A stretch of DNA of 64,000 nucleotides from JBBSEX01 sp038239345 (GTDB lineage: Bacteria > Acidobacteriota > Terriglobia > Bryobacterales > Bryobacteraceae), in NCBI GenBank assembly GCA_038239345.1, contig JBBSEX010000005.1, forward strand, positions 186,001 to 250,000, given 5' to 3'. The position numbers and the translations under genes are program-made. A model generated the notes under the pieces. It was not told the origin of the DNA. It searched no databases and saw nothing but the letters and a program-made list of their open reading frames with translations. Positions 35,689-45,068 of the stretch are shown here, in pieces. How positions within the stretch are numbered: the stretch's first letter is position 1; each line of letters opens with the position of its first letter.

Positions 35689-38184
35689 TTACTGTCCGCC
35701 AGCCTGAATTATCGCCGTCACGATCGCATCCACATTGCCCTTGGGCACGAAATTGTAATTTCCCCCGCCGCGCAGCTTCACGTGAAACGCGCGATATCCG
35801 TGAACGTTGATGCGGTTCACGCGCGTCTCCAGCACCGACGATAGCGGCACATCGAAGCCATCGCCGACCTGCGATTGAAACCGCAGATGCCCGCCGGTTA
35901 CGCTGAGCGTGCCACTGCAATAGCGCCATGGCTGATTGTTATTTAGCTTGATTGCGCCGTCGTGATCATGCTCCACTGGCCACGAAGCCCCAGGTGTCGG
36001 ATCGGGAGGCGGCGGGCCCCCCACCACTACGTTGACCTCGGCCGTCAGTTGCCGGCCGGTGGCGTCAATCGCCGTCAGGACGAAGCGCTCACTCGACTGC
36101 GGATACAGACTCGTCTGCCCGCTGGGATTTACCTTGCCATATATCGGATCAATGGACACATTGGTTGCCCCAATCACCGACCACATTAAACGCGTCTGCT
36201 GGCCCTGACGAACCGCCCGGGGATCGGCCGTAAAGCTGACGATGCGAAATTCCGGAAGCGGAATCGGATTCGGCGTCACCACATTCACCTGCGCCGATCC
36301 GTTGGCAACGCCGCCCGGACCCTTCGCCACAATCTTTGCCCACGTATTTTGCTTCAGCGGATTCGTGTTGAATGTCCCCTCTGATTTCACTTGACCCAGG
36401 CCGGTGATCTCCACGCTGGTGGCGTTACGGACCGACCAGAACAACTGCGTCCTTCCGCCCATCGGCACAGTGGACGCGGCGAATTCGAAACGAACGATCT
36501 GCGGCGCGGTGGGCGTCGGCGAGTCCGCTATTGTGATCGAGACGGTGCTTTCGCGGACCGCCCCGTCTGCCCCTTTCGCGCGAATCGTATAGTTCGACGC
36601 GGTCGTGGGCTTCACCTCAGCGGTTCCCGACGCATTTACTTTCGTTCCGTTAATCGACACCTCCACCGCGTTTCGAACAGACCACGACAAAACTGTGGAT
36701 TGTCCCACTTTAATGGCCGGCGGGCTGGCGCCGAAACTCGTGATTTCAGCGGCCGGAGATGGCGGTGGCGCCTTCACGGTTACTTGTACGGAGCTCTCCG
36801 CGGGCGAGCCCGACGAAGCCTTTGCCACCAGGCGATACGTGCTATTCACCGTTGGCCGGATCGTGACCTTGCCTACGGCCGGCTGCTTTCCGATTCCGCT
36901 ATCGATCTCCACTTCCGTCGCATTCTCCACCGTCCAGGAGAGCGTGGTCTCTTCGCCCTGCGTCACCGCCGCAGGCTGCGCGGTAAACGATTTCACCACC
37001 GGACCCCTGCCCTTACTGGCGAAGAACGCCACCGATCCCAGTAGCATGATGGAGATAATCGCGATCAGCCAGCCGGGTATCGGCAGCTTCGAAGGGTCGG
37101 CGCTGTCCTTGGTCTTTAGCGGTTGCGGCAGCTGCAACTGATTCAGATCGCCTATTGGTTGCGGCTGCGGTTGCGGCCTCACCACCACTGGTGGCTGCGT
37201 CAACACAGGCGCGCCAGGATTCATCAGCGCCCGTTGCAAAGCCCCCATGTCGGGGAAACGATGCTCGGCATTCACCGCCAATGCCTGCAAGAGAATCGCT
37301 TCATTATCCGCCGACATCACGACACCCAGCGCGCGCGGGCCCACCAGTTCGTCTTTCTTCTGTCTATCCAAGGCGGCTGGCGGAACCTCACCGGTAACGG
37401 CCCGGTATAAAGTGGCCGCCACCGCGTAAACATCCGTCCACGGACCCTGATTCCCTTTGCTGCGATATTGCTCTTCCGGTGCGTAGCCTTCCTTCAAAAT
37501 GATGGACCAGTTCTTGCTCTGCTGCCCCATCGCATTCCGCGCCGCGCCAAAATCCAGAACCTTAATTTGTCCGCCCTTCGATAGATAAACGTTGTCGGGA
37601 CTGATATCGCGATGCAGGATGCCCGCCTTATGCACTTCGCGCAGCGCATCCATAACCGGCATCATCACCTGCAGGCCGGTTTCCCACGTGATTTTTCCGC
37701 CGCGCCGTTCCAGTAATTTCTCGAAGGTCATGCCTTCCAGATATTCCATGATCAGATAGGCGGTGCCATTTGCCTGAAAGAACCGTTGGACCGATACAAT
37801 CCCCGGGTGATTGTGAAACTGCGCCACGACGCGGGCTTCATCCAGATATTTTTCCAGCCCCCAATCGTAGTCCTTCTTCATGTTCGCGCTGTACGGCACA
37901 ACTTGGGGCGTGCCCGTATTACGGATCGCCACGCCGCTTGGGAAGTATTCCTTCACCGCCACCCGGCGCGCCAGATTGATATCCCAGCCAAGATATGTGA
38001 TCCCAAATCCGCCATGCCCTAACACCCGCCCAACCAGAAATTCGCCGTTAAGAATCGAACGTGGCGGCAGGTACAGCGGCGATTCCGCCTGTGACCCTTC
38101 CTGCCATCCGCAATTCGGGCAAACCGGCGCGCCAATCGATTCGCCCATGCAGCCCATGCAGAGATTCATTGGATTCACTGCCAT
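35689..38184 (-). CDS. Membrane Ser/Thr kinase with zinc ribbon and four Ig-like repeats (last gene of signalling island)
   Basis: The 831-residue protein starts with a zinc ribbon (C9, C12, C22, C25), then a kinase domain (about 48-320) with GHGGFG, Lys78, HRDISPDN with Asp193 and DFG. A transmembrane helix near residue 375 (WLIAIISIMLLGSVAFF) leads to four Ig-like repeats of 80-95 residues, each starting like VKSFTAQPAAVTQGEETTLSW. The last 100 residues form a separate beta domain (WRYCSGTLSVTGGHLRF). The repeats should lie outside the cytoplasm and may bind a ligand or cell wall. It is the last of nine genes, 1 bp after a PP2C gene, whose product likely reverses its phosphorylations. Confidence 0.9.
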   Translation of the reverse strand: MAVNPMNLCMGCMGESIGAPVCPNCGWQEGSQAESPLYLPPRSILNGEFLVGRVLGHGGFGITYLGWDINLARRVAVKEYFPSGVAIRNTGTPQVVPYSANMKKDYDWGLEKYLDEARVVAQFHNHPGIVSVQRFFQANGTAYLIMEYLEGMTFEKLLERRGGKITWETGLQVMMPVMDALREVHKAGILHRDISPDNVYLSKGGQIKVLDFGAARNAMGQQSKNWSIILKEGYAPEEQYRSKGNQGPWTDVYAVAATLYRAVTGEVPPAALDRQKKDELVGPRALGVVMSADNEAILLQALAVNAEHRFPDMGALQRALMNPGAPVLTQPPVVVRPQPQPQPIGDLNQLQLPQPLKTKDSADPSKLPIPGWLIAIISIMLLGSVAFFASKGRGPVVKSFTAQPAAVTQGEETTLSWTVENATEVEIDSGIGKQPAVGKVTIRPTVNSTYRLVAKASSGSPAESSVQVTVKAPPPSPAAEITSFGASPPAIKVGQSTVLSWSVRNAVEVSINGTKVNASGTAEVKPTTASNYTIRAKGADGAVRESTVSITIADSPTPTAPQIVRFEFAASTVPMGGRTQLFWSVRNATSVEITGLGQVKSEGTFNTNPLKQNTWAKIVAKGPGGVANGSAQVNVVTPNPIPLPEFRIVSFTADPRAVRQGQQTRLMWSVIGATNVSIDPIYGKVNPSGQTSLYPQSSERFVLTAIDATGRQLTAEVNVVVGGPPPPDPTPGASWPVEHDHDGAIKLNNNQPWRYCSGTLSVTGGHLRFQSQVGDGFDVPLSSVLETRVNRINVHGYRAFHVKLRGGGNYNFVPKGNVDAIVTAIIQAGGQ

Positions 38185-38185
38185 G

Positions 38186-38914
38186 TCAGTTCACCAGAAT
38201 CGCGATGGCTGAGCAGTTGTCGTGGTCCGGTTCGGCCCGCGCTCGCAAGCGTGTCAACATCCCCGCAATCCACGTCTCCGGGGTTAGCGCTTTCGCCAAC
38301 TCCACTTCCATCTCGGCCTCCGTCACGTGTTCCCAGAAGCCATCGCTCGCCAGCAGAAATGCATCGCCTTTGGAGATCTGCCGTGGCTTGTCTTCGACGC
38401 TTGCGCCCAGATCGCCGCGTCCGCCGATACTTTTTAGCAGCCGGTTGCGGTCTTCGTGAAAGCGTATTTCATCGGGCGTCAGTTGTCCCGCATCCACCAG
38501 CGATTGGGGAACGCTATGGTCCAAGGTCTGGTGGGCGATGCGGCCGCTGGAAAAGAAATACAAGCGGGAATCTCCCACATGGCCCCAGATCGCCTGGTCC
38601 TGATCGGCCAGTAAAATCACTGCCGTGGTTCGCATCGATCCAGCTTGTGGATTTTCCCGCTGGCCTTCTTCCACTGCGCGATTCGCCGCTTCCAGGTAAG
38701 TGTGTAAAGCGGCAGCCGAACATTCCGCGTGCGCTCCGAAGAAGGCGAAAATGGCCCCTACCGCCAGCTCCGACGCAATTTCTCCCCCGCCCATACCGCC
38801 CAGTCCGTCAGCCAGCACCCAGCATCCAAACGCCTCCGTGATCTGAAAGTGCGCCCGATCCTGGTTGTATTCGCGCCCTCCCCGGTCGCAATAAATGCTG
38901 GTCATGAAGGCCAT
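38186..38914 (-). CDS. PP2C-family protein phosphatase, soluble
   Basis: The 242-residue protein has the PP2C motifs: DGLGGMGGGE with metal-binding Asp, GHVGDSRLY, LLASDGFWEH and C-terminal DHDNCSAIAI. It is a metal-dependent Ser/Thr phosphatase without membrane segments, so cytosolic. It overlaps the upstream protease-FHA gene at TGATG and is adjacent to the kinase gene, forming the kinase-phosphatase pair. Confidence 0.93.
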   Translation of the reverse strand: MAFMTSIYCDRGGREYNQDRAHFQITEAFGCWVLADGLGGMGGGEIASELAVGAIFAFFGAHAECSAAALHTYLEAANRAVEEGQRENPQAGSMRTTAVILLADQDQAIWGHVGDSRLYFFSSGRIAHQTLDHSVPQSLVDAGQLTPDEIRFHEDRNRLLKSIGGRGDLGASVEDKPRQISKGDAFLLASDGFWEHVTEAEMEVELAKALTPETWIAGMLTRLRARAEPDHDNCSAIAILVN

Positions 38915-40206
38915 CAGTGGGCTCCTGAATTGATTTCAAATGTGGTGTCCGTGTTGCCCAGATAAAAGCGATCGCCGGGTCGCAGTTCCCGCGGCCGCCC
39001 CGCCGCCAGCTGTTCCCCGGAAGAGAGAAACGTCCCATTGCTTGACCATGTATCTTCAAGCAAAATTTTTCCCGTCGTTCGTTGATAGCTTACCTGGCAG
39101 TGCCGCTTCGAAACATGGCCGGTCTCCGCCGGGAACACCAGATTCGATACCTGCTTATCGCGCCCCAGAACCCACGGGCGATCTTCCAGTGGAATCGATT
39201 GTCCAGCGTAGTAACCGGAAATTCCACGTAGAACCGGCGCTGGCGCTGGCGTGACAGGCGGCTGCCATTGCTGCGGATGGCCGATGGAACTTAAACGCCG
39301 GCTCACCGTCTGCCTTACCCGCCGATTCATTGCCAACCCAACCGATGCCAGCGCCAGTATCGCCGTACCCACCTGCACCGGCAACACCCAACTGGGCATC
39401 GCCGATACCGGCGTCTGGGGCACCGGTACTTGCAGCGCGCACGATGCGGCCGCCACGCTGTATTTGATCTTCAGTTGATCCAGCTCAGGAAGTAATTCGT
39501 CCGCTTCCACCGCCCAGTTGATTCCGTCCGCTTCGGGGACTCGAATGGCACGCCCGTCCGGGGTAGTCACCATTACCAGCGCCTTCGCGCGATTGATCCC
39601 GATCACGTTGCCGCAATCGTCAAACAATGGTCCGCCGGAGTTGCCGGGATTCACGGCGGCCGTGGTCTGCACCAAACGGATCGATGGCAGGTCACGTCCC
39701 ACTTTACCGTTGAAGAACTTGCCGATAATGCCCTGGGTCAGGCTGGGAATGAATTCGCCCTCTTCGTCGGCGATGCGGTTGGCTGCGCCAGGAAATCCGA
39801 TAGCCCACACCGATTGTCCATCGTGCACCAGCTTGCGGCCCGCAAAGGCTATGGAAGCATGCGGCAAAGCCTTACCGAGTTCCAGCACGGCCAGATCTTT
39901 CGTCATCGAACTCCACAGAACTTTGGCTTCGACGATGTTGTCCTTCGATGTCGCCACGGCTAGTTTCGTCGTCGTCGGATTCTCGGTCTTCTCCGCCTCG
40001 GAACCACAACAGACGTGCCAGTTTGTCACCACGTGACGGTCATCGACGATCACGCCGCTGCCATGACCACTGCGCCGTTCCAACTCATGTCCGTTGCTCC
40101 GTTCCTCCACCGTCAGCACCAGAACGGTGTTTTGCTTCATTTGCTGGACGGGAACTTCGGCGGCGGAAAGAGCAGCCACCAAGACTACAAGCAGCGCGGA
40201 TCTCAC
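38914..40206 (-). CDS. Trypsin-like serine protease with transmembrane helix and C-terminal FHA domain
   Basis: The 430-residue protein has a signal sequence (residues 1-18), an HtrA-like protease domain with triad His64 (TNWHV), Asp104 (KDLAVLEL) and Ser190 (GNSGGP), a transmembrane helix around residues 285-303, and a cytoplasmic-side FHA domain at about 345-425 with GRDKQVSN, SKRHC and WSSNGTF, all canonical. So protease outside and phosphothreonine reader inside would be joined through the membrane. This domain combination is unusual. It overlaps the next upstream PP2C gene by 4 bp. Confidence 0.9.
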   Translation of the reverse strand: MRSALLVVLVAALSAAEVPVQQMKQNTVLVLTVEERSNGHELERRSGHGSGVIVDDRHVVTNWHVCCGSEAEKTENPTTTKLAVATSKDNIVEAKVLWSSMTKDLAVLELGKALPHASIAFAGRKLVHDGQSVWAIGFPGAANRIADEEGEFIPSLTQGIIGKFFNGKVGRDLPSIRLVQTTAAVNPGNSGGPLFDDCGNVIGINRAKALVMVTTPDGRAIRVPEADGINWAVEADELLPELDQLKIKYSVAAASCALQVPVPQTPVSAMPSWVLPVQVGTAILALASVGLAMNRRVRQTVSRRLSSIGHPQQWQPPVTPAPAPVLRGISGYYAGQSIPLEDRPWVLGRDKQVSNLVFPAETGHVSKRHCQVSYQRTTGKILLEDTWSSNGTFLSSGEQLAAGRPRELRPGDRFYLGNTDTTFEINSGAH

Positions 40207-41258
40207 TTCGCCTCCCGTGGGTCTATCGGCGATGGCTCTACCGGCTTATCTCGCGGTCCGGTTGGCGGCAGCTTATCGAGTTCATAGCGTTTACTTCCGG
40301 TTTCCACTCGCGGTCTTGGCGGCGCTGGCTGAGGGATCTGATGCAAGTGCCAGAAGTAACTGCCCAAGCCCGTAGTCAACACCAGCAGCATCATTAACCA
40401 CAGCAATTTGCCGCTGCGCGCCGGAATCCGCGCCGATAGCGGCGGCAACGTTGGGGCCGGATGATCGGCAACATACGGAACAAATTCCGCCAGCGCCAAC
40501 TGCTCGCGAATCGCCACCGCAACCGTGGTCACATTGTCTTGATGTTCCCGCTCCTTGGCGATTGTCGTCGCCACCAGTGCTTCGCATCTTTGCTGCAACG
40601 TTCCACGCATCGCCCCGGCCATCTCCGGTTCGCTCAGAGTTTTGAAAAGACCGTCGCTTGCCAGCAAGACACAATCGTCGTCACCCATTGCGAACGGCCG
40701 CGCGTTGCGATCGATGTGCCGCAACTTTGGCATCCCCACATAGCTTGTCAAAGACTCTCGTTCAGGATGCGCCAACGCTGCCTCGCGCGACAGTAACCCT
40801 TGCGCCACCTTGTCATCCAACTCGCGGGCATATGTATGGCTCGCCGTTAGCAAAATGAATTCGCCCTCGCGATATATAAAAATTGCGCTGTCGCCAGCCG
40901 AGATCCATTCCAATTGATTGCCGTGAATCACCGCCGCGATTAGGGTTGTGCCAATCTCGGTTGTGCGGAATTGCCGGATCAGATCGCAGACTGCTGTATT
41001 CGCCGCAAGCAATGCCCGGTCCAGCGCGGACCCAATCGATTCTTCGGGCCGCTTGGCTTCGTAAGCGCTTAGAAAAGCCTTGGCGGCGCTGCGGCTGGCG
41101 ACGTCGCCATGTTCCATCCCACCCATGCCGTCGGCCAGGATTACGGCGAAACCACCGTGCGCCAGAAAGGCCGCATCGTTGGGGTCTGAGAAAGCGAAAG
41201 CATCTTGCTGTTGTTTCCTCAGTCCGATGTGTTGGGCGTTTCCAAAGGCGTAGCTCAT
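40203..41258 (-). CDS. PP2C-family protein phosphatase with C-terminal membrane anchor
   Basis: The 351-residue protein has PP2C motifs DGMGGMEHGD, WISAGDSAIFIY, LLASDGLFKT and QDNVTTVAVAI, then a transmembrane helix around residues 289-310 (LLWLMMLLVLTTGLGSYFW) and a short Pro-rich tail ending outside. A membrane-bound phosphatase fits dephosphorylating membrane components of this operon, for example the FHA, vWA or kinase proteins. It overlaps both neighbours by 4 bp. Confidence 0.92.
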   Translation of the reverse strand: MSYAFGNAQHIGLRKQQQDAFAFSDPNDAAFLAHGGFAVILADGMGGMEHGDVASRSAAKAFLSAYEAKRPEESIGSALDRALLAANTAVCDLIRQFRTTEIGTTLIAAVIHGNQLEWISAGDSAIFIYREGEFILLTASHTYARELDDKVAQGLLSREAALAHPERESLTSYVGMPKLRHIDRNARPFAMGDDDCVLLASDGLFKTLSEPEMAGAMRGTLQQRCEALVATTIAKEREHQDNVTTVAVAIREQLALAEFVPYVADHPAPTLPPLSARIPARSGKLLWLMMLLVLTTGLGSYFWHLHQIPQPAPPRPRVETGSKRYELDKLPPTGPRDKPVEPSPIDPREAK

Positions 41259-42721
41259 AGCCGTGGCGTTACAATCCGCAGGACCGTAGCTCCAGCGGTA
41301 ATCGTGTCTCCGTCACAAACCGGGTAGATGCTGTGGATCGGAACGCCGTTGATCGACGTTCCCTGCCCCGATCCCAGATCCCGAATCGCCAGCCGCTCAT
41401 CGGCCCGCAGGAGTTCGAAGTGTTGGGGCGACATTGTAAGCTCCAGCGGAAGTGTCAAATCGCTGCTCGGGGCGTGGCCCACCACTGCCTTCTGTCTCAC
41501 TGTCAGATCGAAAGTGGCGCCAGGCTTCTGCCCGCGAACCACCACCAGCTTTACCAGGATCGGCGGCGGTTCCAGTGTTACTTTCTCCACCAGCGTCAGA
41601 GCCTCCGGCCGGTTTAAGCGCTGTGGCGCCGGCAGCGGTTCAGGGGTTGGCATGCCAGTCGGTTTACGGCGCAGCACAATCGCGGCTATGAAAATCGTCA
41701 GAAAAATTCCTGTGCCCAGCGCGGAATACGCCCAAAGCGGCAATCGCAAATACCATGCCTGGGGCGGGACCTTCGCCGTCAGCGGCTTGCCTTTCGGAAC
41801 GTCCACGGCTGGTGGAACCCGTACGTCCAATCCGTCGGTTAACACTCGGTCTCCAGCCGTCAGCGTTACTTGCAGCCGAGCGGCTCGCCCGTCCTCCAAA
41901 GCCTCGCCACCGCCAACTTTCGCCACGTAAACTCTAGTGATCGCCGCCTTGGTAGCGTCATATGCCACTCCTATCGGCGCACCCTGTTTAATAGGGAAGA
42001 ATTCTCCGCCGGATTCCGTTGCCAGGCGTCGCAACACATCGAAATAGCGCGTTTTCTCCGGCGCCGGGAGTCGGCTAAAACCGATCGCGTAAACCGGTGT
42101 CCGATTTTTCCGCACGTCTCCCAGCACATCCTCAATCGTGATCCCGCTGCCTTCGTCTTTTCCGTCCGTCAACACGACAATCGCCCGCCGGATGGGCAGG
42201 CTTCCATCCAGTCGGCGTCCCAGTTCCAGTCCCTGCTTCAGGGCGAGATGAAATGCCGTCCGGGAATCGGCGGGACGTAATTCTTTTAGCTTCGCCTGCA
42301 GTAAATCCTTGCTTGCCGTGAAGTCGGAAAGAACCCGCGAGTCGTCGCCAAACCGGATCAGAGCCATCCGGTCGACATCCCGCAAGCCGGCCGTAAAGGC
42401 TTGCAGAGCTTCCCGCACTTGTTTGAACTCTACCGGCCCCAAAGACGCCGATACATCCACTAGAACGATGTATCCCACGCCCTCGCGAAACGGCGCCAGA
42501 CCCTCAACCACCAAATTTTTCTTCCCATACGTCGCCCGCAACGCGGCCGGACCAGCAACGGCTAGCGGTGTCTTGCCATCTTCGCCTATCGCGTCCAGAT
42601 ACACCGTAAAATTGGCCGGTTCAGCGCGAACCTGGCTAATCGCCATACGTTGGGCGTGACCCGGTATCGAGACGGCTACAAGCGCCGCTCCCAGCATCAG
42701 ACATGAGAGCGTCCTCTTCAT
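41255..42721 (-). CDS. Membrane protein with extracytoplasmic von Willebrand A domain and cytoplasmic FHA domain
   Basis: The 488-residue protein has a signal sequence ending near GHAQ, a vWA domain (residues about 80-265) with MIDAS motif D89-x-S91-x-S93 and LTDGKDEG, a transmembrane helix near 330-348, and a C-terminal FHA domain (about 395-488). In this FHA the usually conserved GR is GH (VVGHAPSSD) and the SNG motif reads GQGTSING; Ser and His of the loop (SPQH) are kept. vWA domains bind protein partners via metal. It would link an external sensor to cytoplasmic phospho-threonine signalling. Confidence 0.9.
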   Translation of the reverse strand: MKRTLSCLMLGAALVAVSIPGHAQRMAISQVRAEPANFTVYLDAIGEDGKTPLAVAGPAALRATYGKKNLVVEGLAPFREGVGYIVLVDVSASLGPVEFKQVREALQAFTAGLRDVDRMALIRFGDDSRVLSDFTASKDLLQAKLKELRPADSRTAFHLALKQGLELGRRLDGSLPIRRAIVVLTDGKDEGSGITIEDVLGDVRKNRTPVYAIGFSRLPAPEKTRYFDVLRRLATESGGEFFPIKQGAPIGVAYDATKAAITRVYVAKVGGGEALEDGRAARLQVTLTAGDRVLTDGLDVRVPPAVDVPKGKPLTAKVPPQAWYLRLPLWAYSALGTGIFLTIFIAAIVLRRKPTGMPTPEPLPAPQRLNRPEALTLVEKVTLEPPPILVKLVVVRGQKPGATFDLTVRQKAVVGHAPSSDLTLPLELTMSPQHFELLRADERLAIRDLGSGQGTSINGVPIHSIYPVCDGDTITAGATVLRIVTPRL

Positions 42722-43302
42722 TTCTCCCAGCGGAAAGACTCGTCCACAAAAGGAACCAGCATCAGCTTCGTCTTACCCAATTCCAGAATGTCGCGGGCTT
42801 TCAGTTGCGCCGGCGAATACAGCACGTCGTTGTTCAGGTAAACCAATCCCATCGCCTCACCGGGCAGCAACCAGAAGATCTGTTTCTTCGGCTCGAAAGA
42901 AAGCGTCGCATGTTTTTCCCGCGAGATCGCTTCATCGCCGGCGATGCAGATGTCCATCGTAGGGGCCCGTCCAATGAAATTCTTTTCCGAGTGGATTCGA
43001 TAATCGCGGCCCCGATCGGGACCATCGACGCACACCAACCACCCCACCACCGGGTCCATTCCAAGCTCCTCGTGAACCATCCGCCTGGTGGCCCCGGGCG
43101 ACAGGCCTGGCGTTACCGCAGGTGTTCCCCCGGCAGCGGGTTTAGACTGCGCTTGCATACCCGGATCCCGCAGCGGCGTTGTCTTTCCCGCAGGCATGTC
43201 CGGGCCTGTCGCGTGTCCTCCAAAATCCAGAGGCTTGTTGCACCAGGGGCAAGAACTATGCACCTGCGGATCGAAAAAATGACCTTCCTGACAACGAATC
43301 AT
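42718..43302 (-). CDS. FHA-domain protein with N-terminal zinc ribbon
   Basis: The 194-residue soluble protein starts with a short CxxC zinc-binding pair (EGHFFDPQVHSSCPWC, with His and Cys residues), a Pro/Gly-rich linker, then an FHA domain from about residue 95 with FIGRAPTMD, SREKHATL and a final LELGKTKLMLVPF. The SNG loop is degenerate (GLVYLNND). It is a probable phospho-peptide adaptor between kinase and membrane complex. It overlaps the vWA-FHA gene by 4 bp and follows the coiled-coil protein by 12 bp. Confidence 0.88.
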   Translation of the reverse strand: MIRCQEGHFFDPQVHSSCPWCNKPLDFGGHATGPDMPAGKTTPLRDPGMQAQSKPAAGGTPAVTPGLSPGATRRMVHEELGMDPVVGWLVCVDGPDRGRDYRIHSEKNFIGRAPTMDICIAGDEAISREKHATLSFEPKKQIFWLLPGEAMGLVYLNNDVLYSPAQLKARDILELGKTKLMLVPFVDESFRWEK

Positions 43303-43314
43303 TGCGTATCCTTT

Positions 43315-44121
43315 CTACTTTTGGGGCGGCGGTTGTTTCTCGGCATCGATCATCTTCTGGTATGCGGCGGCGTACTCCGGTGCCGGCTTGAACTCGATCT
43401 TATAATCGGCTTTGACGAAAATCGTGCCCAGGAACGCCCCTGTTTTTTCCGTCTTCATCTCCACCATCGGCAAACGGTAAAAGTCTCCATTGTTCAGGAA
43501 GTACCCGTATATCAAAACCGGTTCCGGATTGCCGTTTGCTTGAAAAAAGCGATAGTAAATTTTGATCTCGCCACCGGCCGGAGTATCGCGGATCGTCCAG
43601 ATATCCGAACATGGGCCGGAGGAGCAATCGATGTAGCCTTCACCAAAAAAAGTTTGCCCTTGCTTCTTTGTAGGGTCGAAATCCGCCGGCCGGTGCTTGT
43701 TCGCGCCCACATAATTGGATTGCAGGTATATGTCGACGTCGTGTTTCGCCGTGCGCCACATTGCGATCACCTCGATGGGATTGCGAATCTCCAGCTGTTG
43801 CACCTTCTGCTTAGATTCCTCCAGATCGCGCATCGCCCGGTTCAATTCGCCTTGTTGCTGCTGCATCCGTTGTTGCAGTTGACCCAGCTTCTGAGCGATA
43901 TCCCCGCCCCCGCCCGGCGAATTTGCTACCGCCTTTTTCAGCTCTTCCATCTGCTGCATCAGTTCCTGGGCCTTTTTCTCGGCGTCCACGGCGTTCGGTC
44001 CGCCCGGCTTCCAGAATGGAAACAGAACCAGCATCATGAAACAGAACGCACCCAACGCACCGCAAAGAACGTCCAGCAAGGACATGTTGAAGATATTTAC
44101 TTCGCGATTGCGGGGCTTCAT
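43315..44121 (-). CDS. ExbD/MotB-like membrane protein with coiled coil and novel C-terminal domain
   Basis: The 268-residue protein has one N-terminal membrane helix (about 14-36) with an Asp at its start (SLLDVLCGALGAF, D17), the arrangement of ExbD/TolR and MotB in which this Asp carries protons. A Gln-rich coiled coil (about 45-115) follows and then a beta-rich C-terminal domain of 130 residues (YIDCSSGPCSDIW, IYYRFFQANGN) I do not recognise. No peptidoglycan-binding OmpA domain is present. It is paired with the ExbB/MotA-like gene 5 bp upstream, so the two likely form a stator-like channel. Confidence 0.75.
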   Translation of the reverse strand: MKPRNREVNIFNMSLLDVLCGALGAFCFMMLVLFPFWKPGGPNAVDAEKKAQELMQQMEELKKAVANSPGGGGDIAQKLGQLQQRMQQQQGELNRAMRDLEESKQKVQQLEIRNPIEVIAMWRTAKHDVDIYLQSNYVGANKHRPADFDPTKKQGQTFFGEGYIDCSSGPCSDIWTIRDTPAGGEIKIYYRFFQANGNPEPVLIYGYFLNNGDFYRLPMVEMKTEKTGAFLGTIFVKADYKIEFKPAPEYAAAYQKMIDAEKQPPPQK

Positions 44122-44126
44122 CGCAA

Positions 44127-45062
44127 CTACCCTTTCCCTGCGTAAAGCCGGTTAATCAAATGCCGCAGCGTATAGTCGCCGGCAAGATTCACCGCGGTCT
44201 CTTCCTTTTCTTGCACCAATTGCAAGATGAAAACCAGCACCGCGCTCTGCGCCAGGGCAACCATCGTACAATCGAATCCCACGCCCAGCGTCCCCGCCAC
44301 CTGCTTGATGTCCAGCGCCTTATTGGGATCTCCCGCTTCGGCCAGCGACGCGCCCAAACCGTAAACCGTACCGATGAAACCGAGTGTTGGAATCAGCCAG
44401 GCGACGAACCGCACGATCCCAAAGCGCAGGTCCACCCGATGGGCAATCAGTTCCAGGCTGCTGTTCATCACCGAGGCCGTCTGATCGACGGATCGGCTTG
44501 CCTGGAATTGCAGGATGCTCAAGTTGATCAATGACGGAAGAAAGCCGTGCTCCCGATCGAATTGCTGGGCCACCGCCCGGCGAATGGGCCCCAAATCGCG
44601 CATTTGCAAAACCGTTTGGTCGTCCTCCGGCAGATAGTGAACGTCCAGGAAAGAACTCTCCCGGACACCCGATCGCCAGCGGACGAATAATTCGCCGAGA
44701 CCTAAAAAGAATATGATCCACATCACGTTCTGAATGGTCAATGGATAAACGAAATGCTGCGAAGGGTAATCAAGCAACAGGACGGCCGCGCGACCGTGGA
44801 GCAGCACGCTGGCTGCCGCGACGAAACCGATTCCCAACATCGTCGAGAGCGCCATTACTTGTGAGCGATGCGGCATCGACCAGAATCCGCGCGACACCGC
44901 TACCGGTGCGGGCGCCGGAATTGGTGGCAAAGGCGGCGGCGGCGCATAGCCCGCTGGTGCGTTACCCGGCGGACCATAACCGGGAGGGCCGTATCCTGGC
45001 GGCCCATAACCGGCTGGCGCTTGACCCGGGGGACCTGGCGGAAAAGGTTGTTGTGGATTCAT
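44127..45062 (-). CDS. MotA/TolQ/ExbB-like proton channel protein
   Basis: The 311-residue protein has a Pro/Gly-rich N-terminus with tandem GYGPPGYGPP repeats (residues 10-60), two helices around 69-89 and 106-126, a long cytoplasmic loop, and two more helices around 215-239 and 259-283 with LIPTLGFIGTVYGLG and GTLGVGFDCTMVAL. Those last segments match the conserved pore region of MotA/TolQ/ExbB. Such proteins form rings around an ExbD/MotB dimer and convert proton flow into movement. Here the partner gene follows directly, within a kinase/FHA/PP2C operon. Confidence 0.88.
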   Translation of the reverse strand: MNPQQPFPPGPPGQAPAGYGPPGYGPPGYGPPGNAPAGYAPPPPLPPIPAPAPVAVSRGFWSMPHRSQVMALSTMLGIGFVAAASVLLHGRAAVLLLDYPSQHFVYPLTIQNVMWIIFFLGLGELFVRWRSGVRESSFLDVHYLPEDDQTVLQMRDLGPIRRAVAQQFDREHGFLPSLINLSILQFQASRSVDQTASVMNSSLELIAHRVDLRFGIVRFVAWLIPTLGFIGTVYGLGASLAEAGDPNKALDIKQVAGTLGVGFDCTMVALAQSAVLVFILQLVQEKEETAVNLAGDYTLRHLINRLYAGKG

Positions 45063-45068
45063 AGTTGG

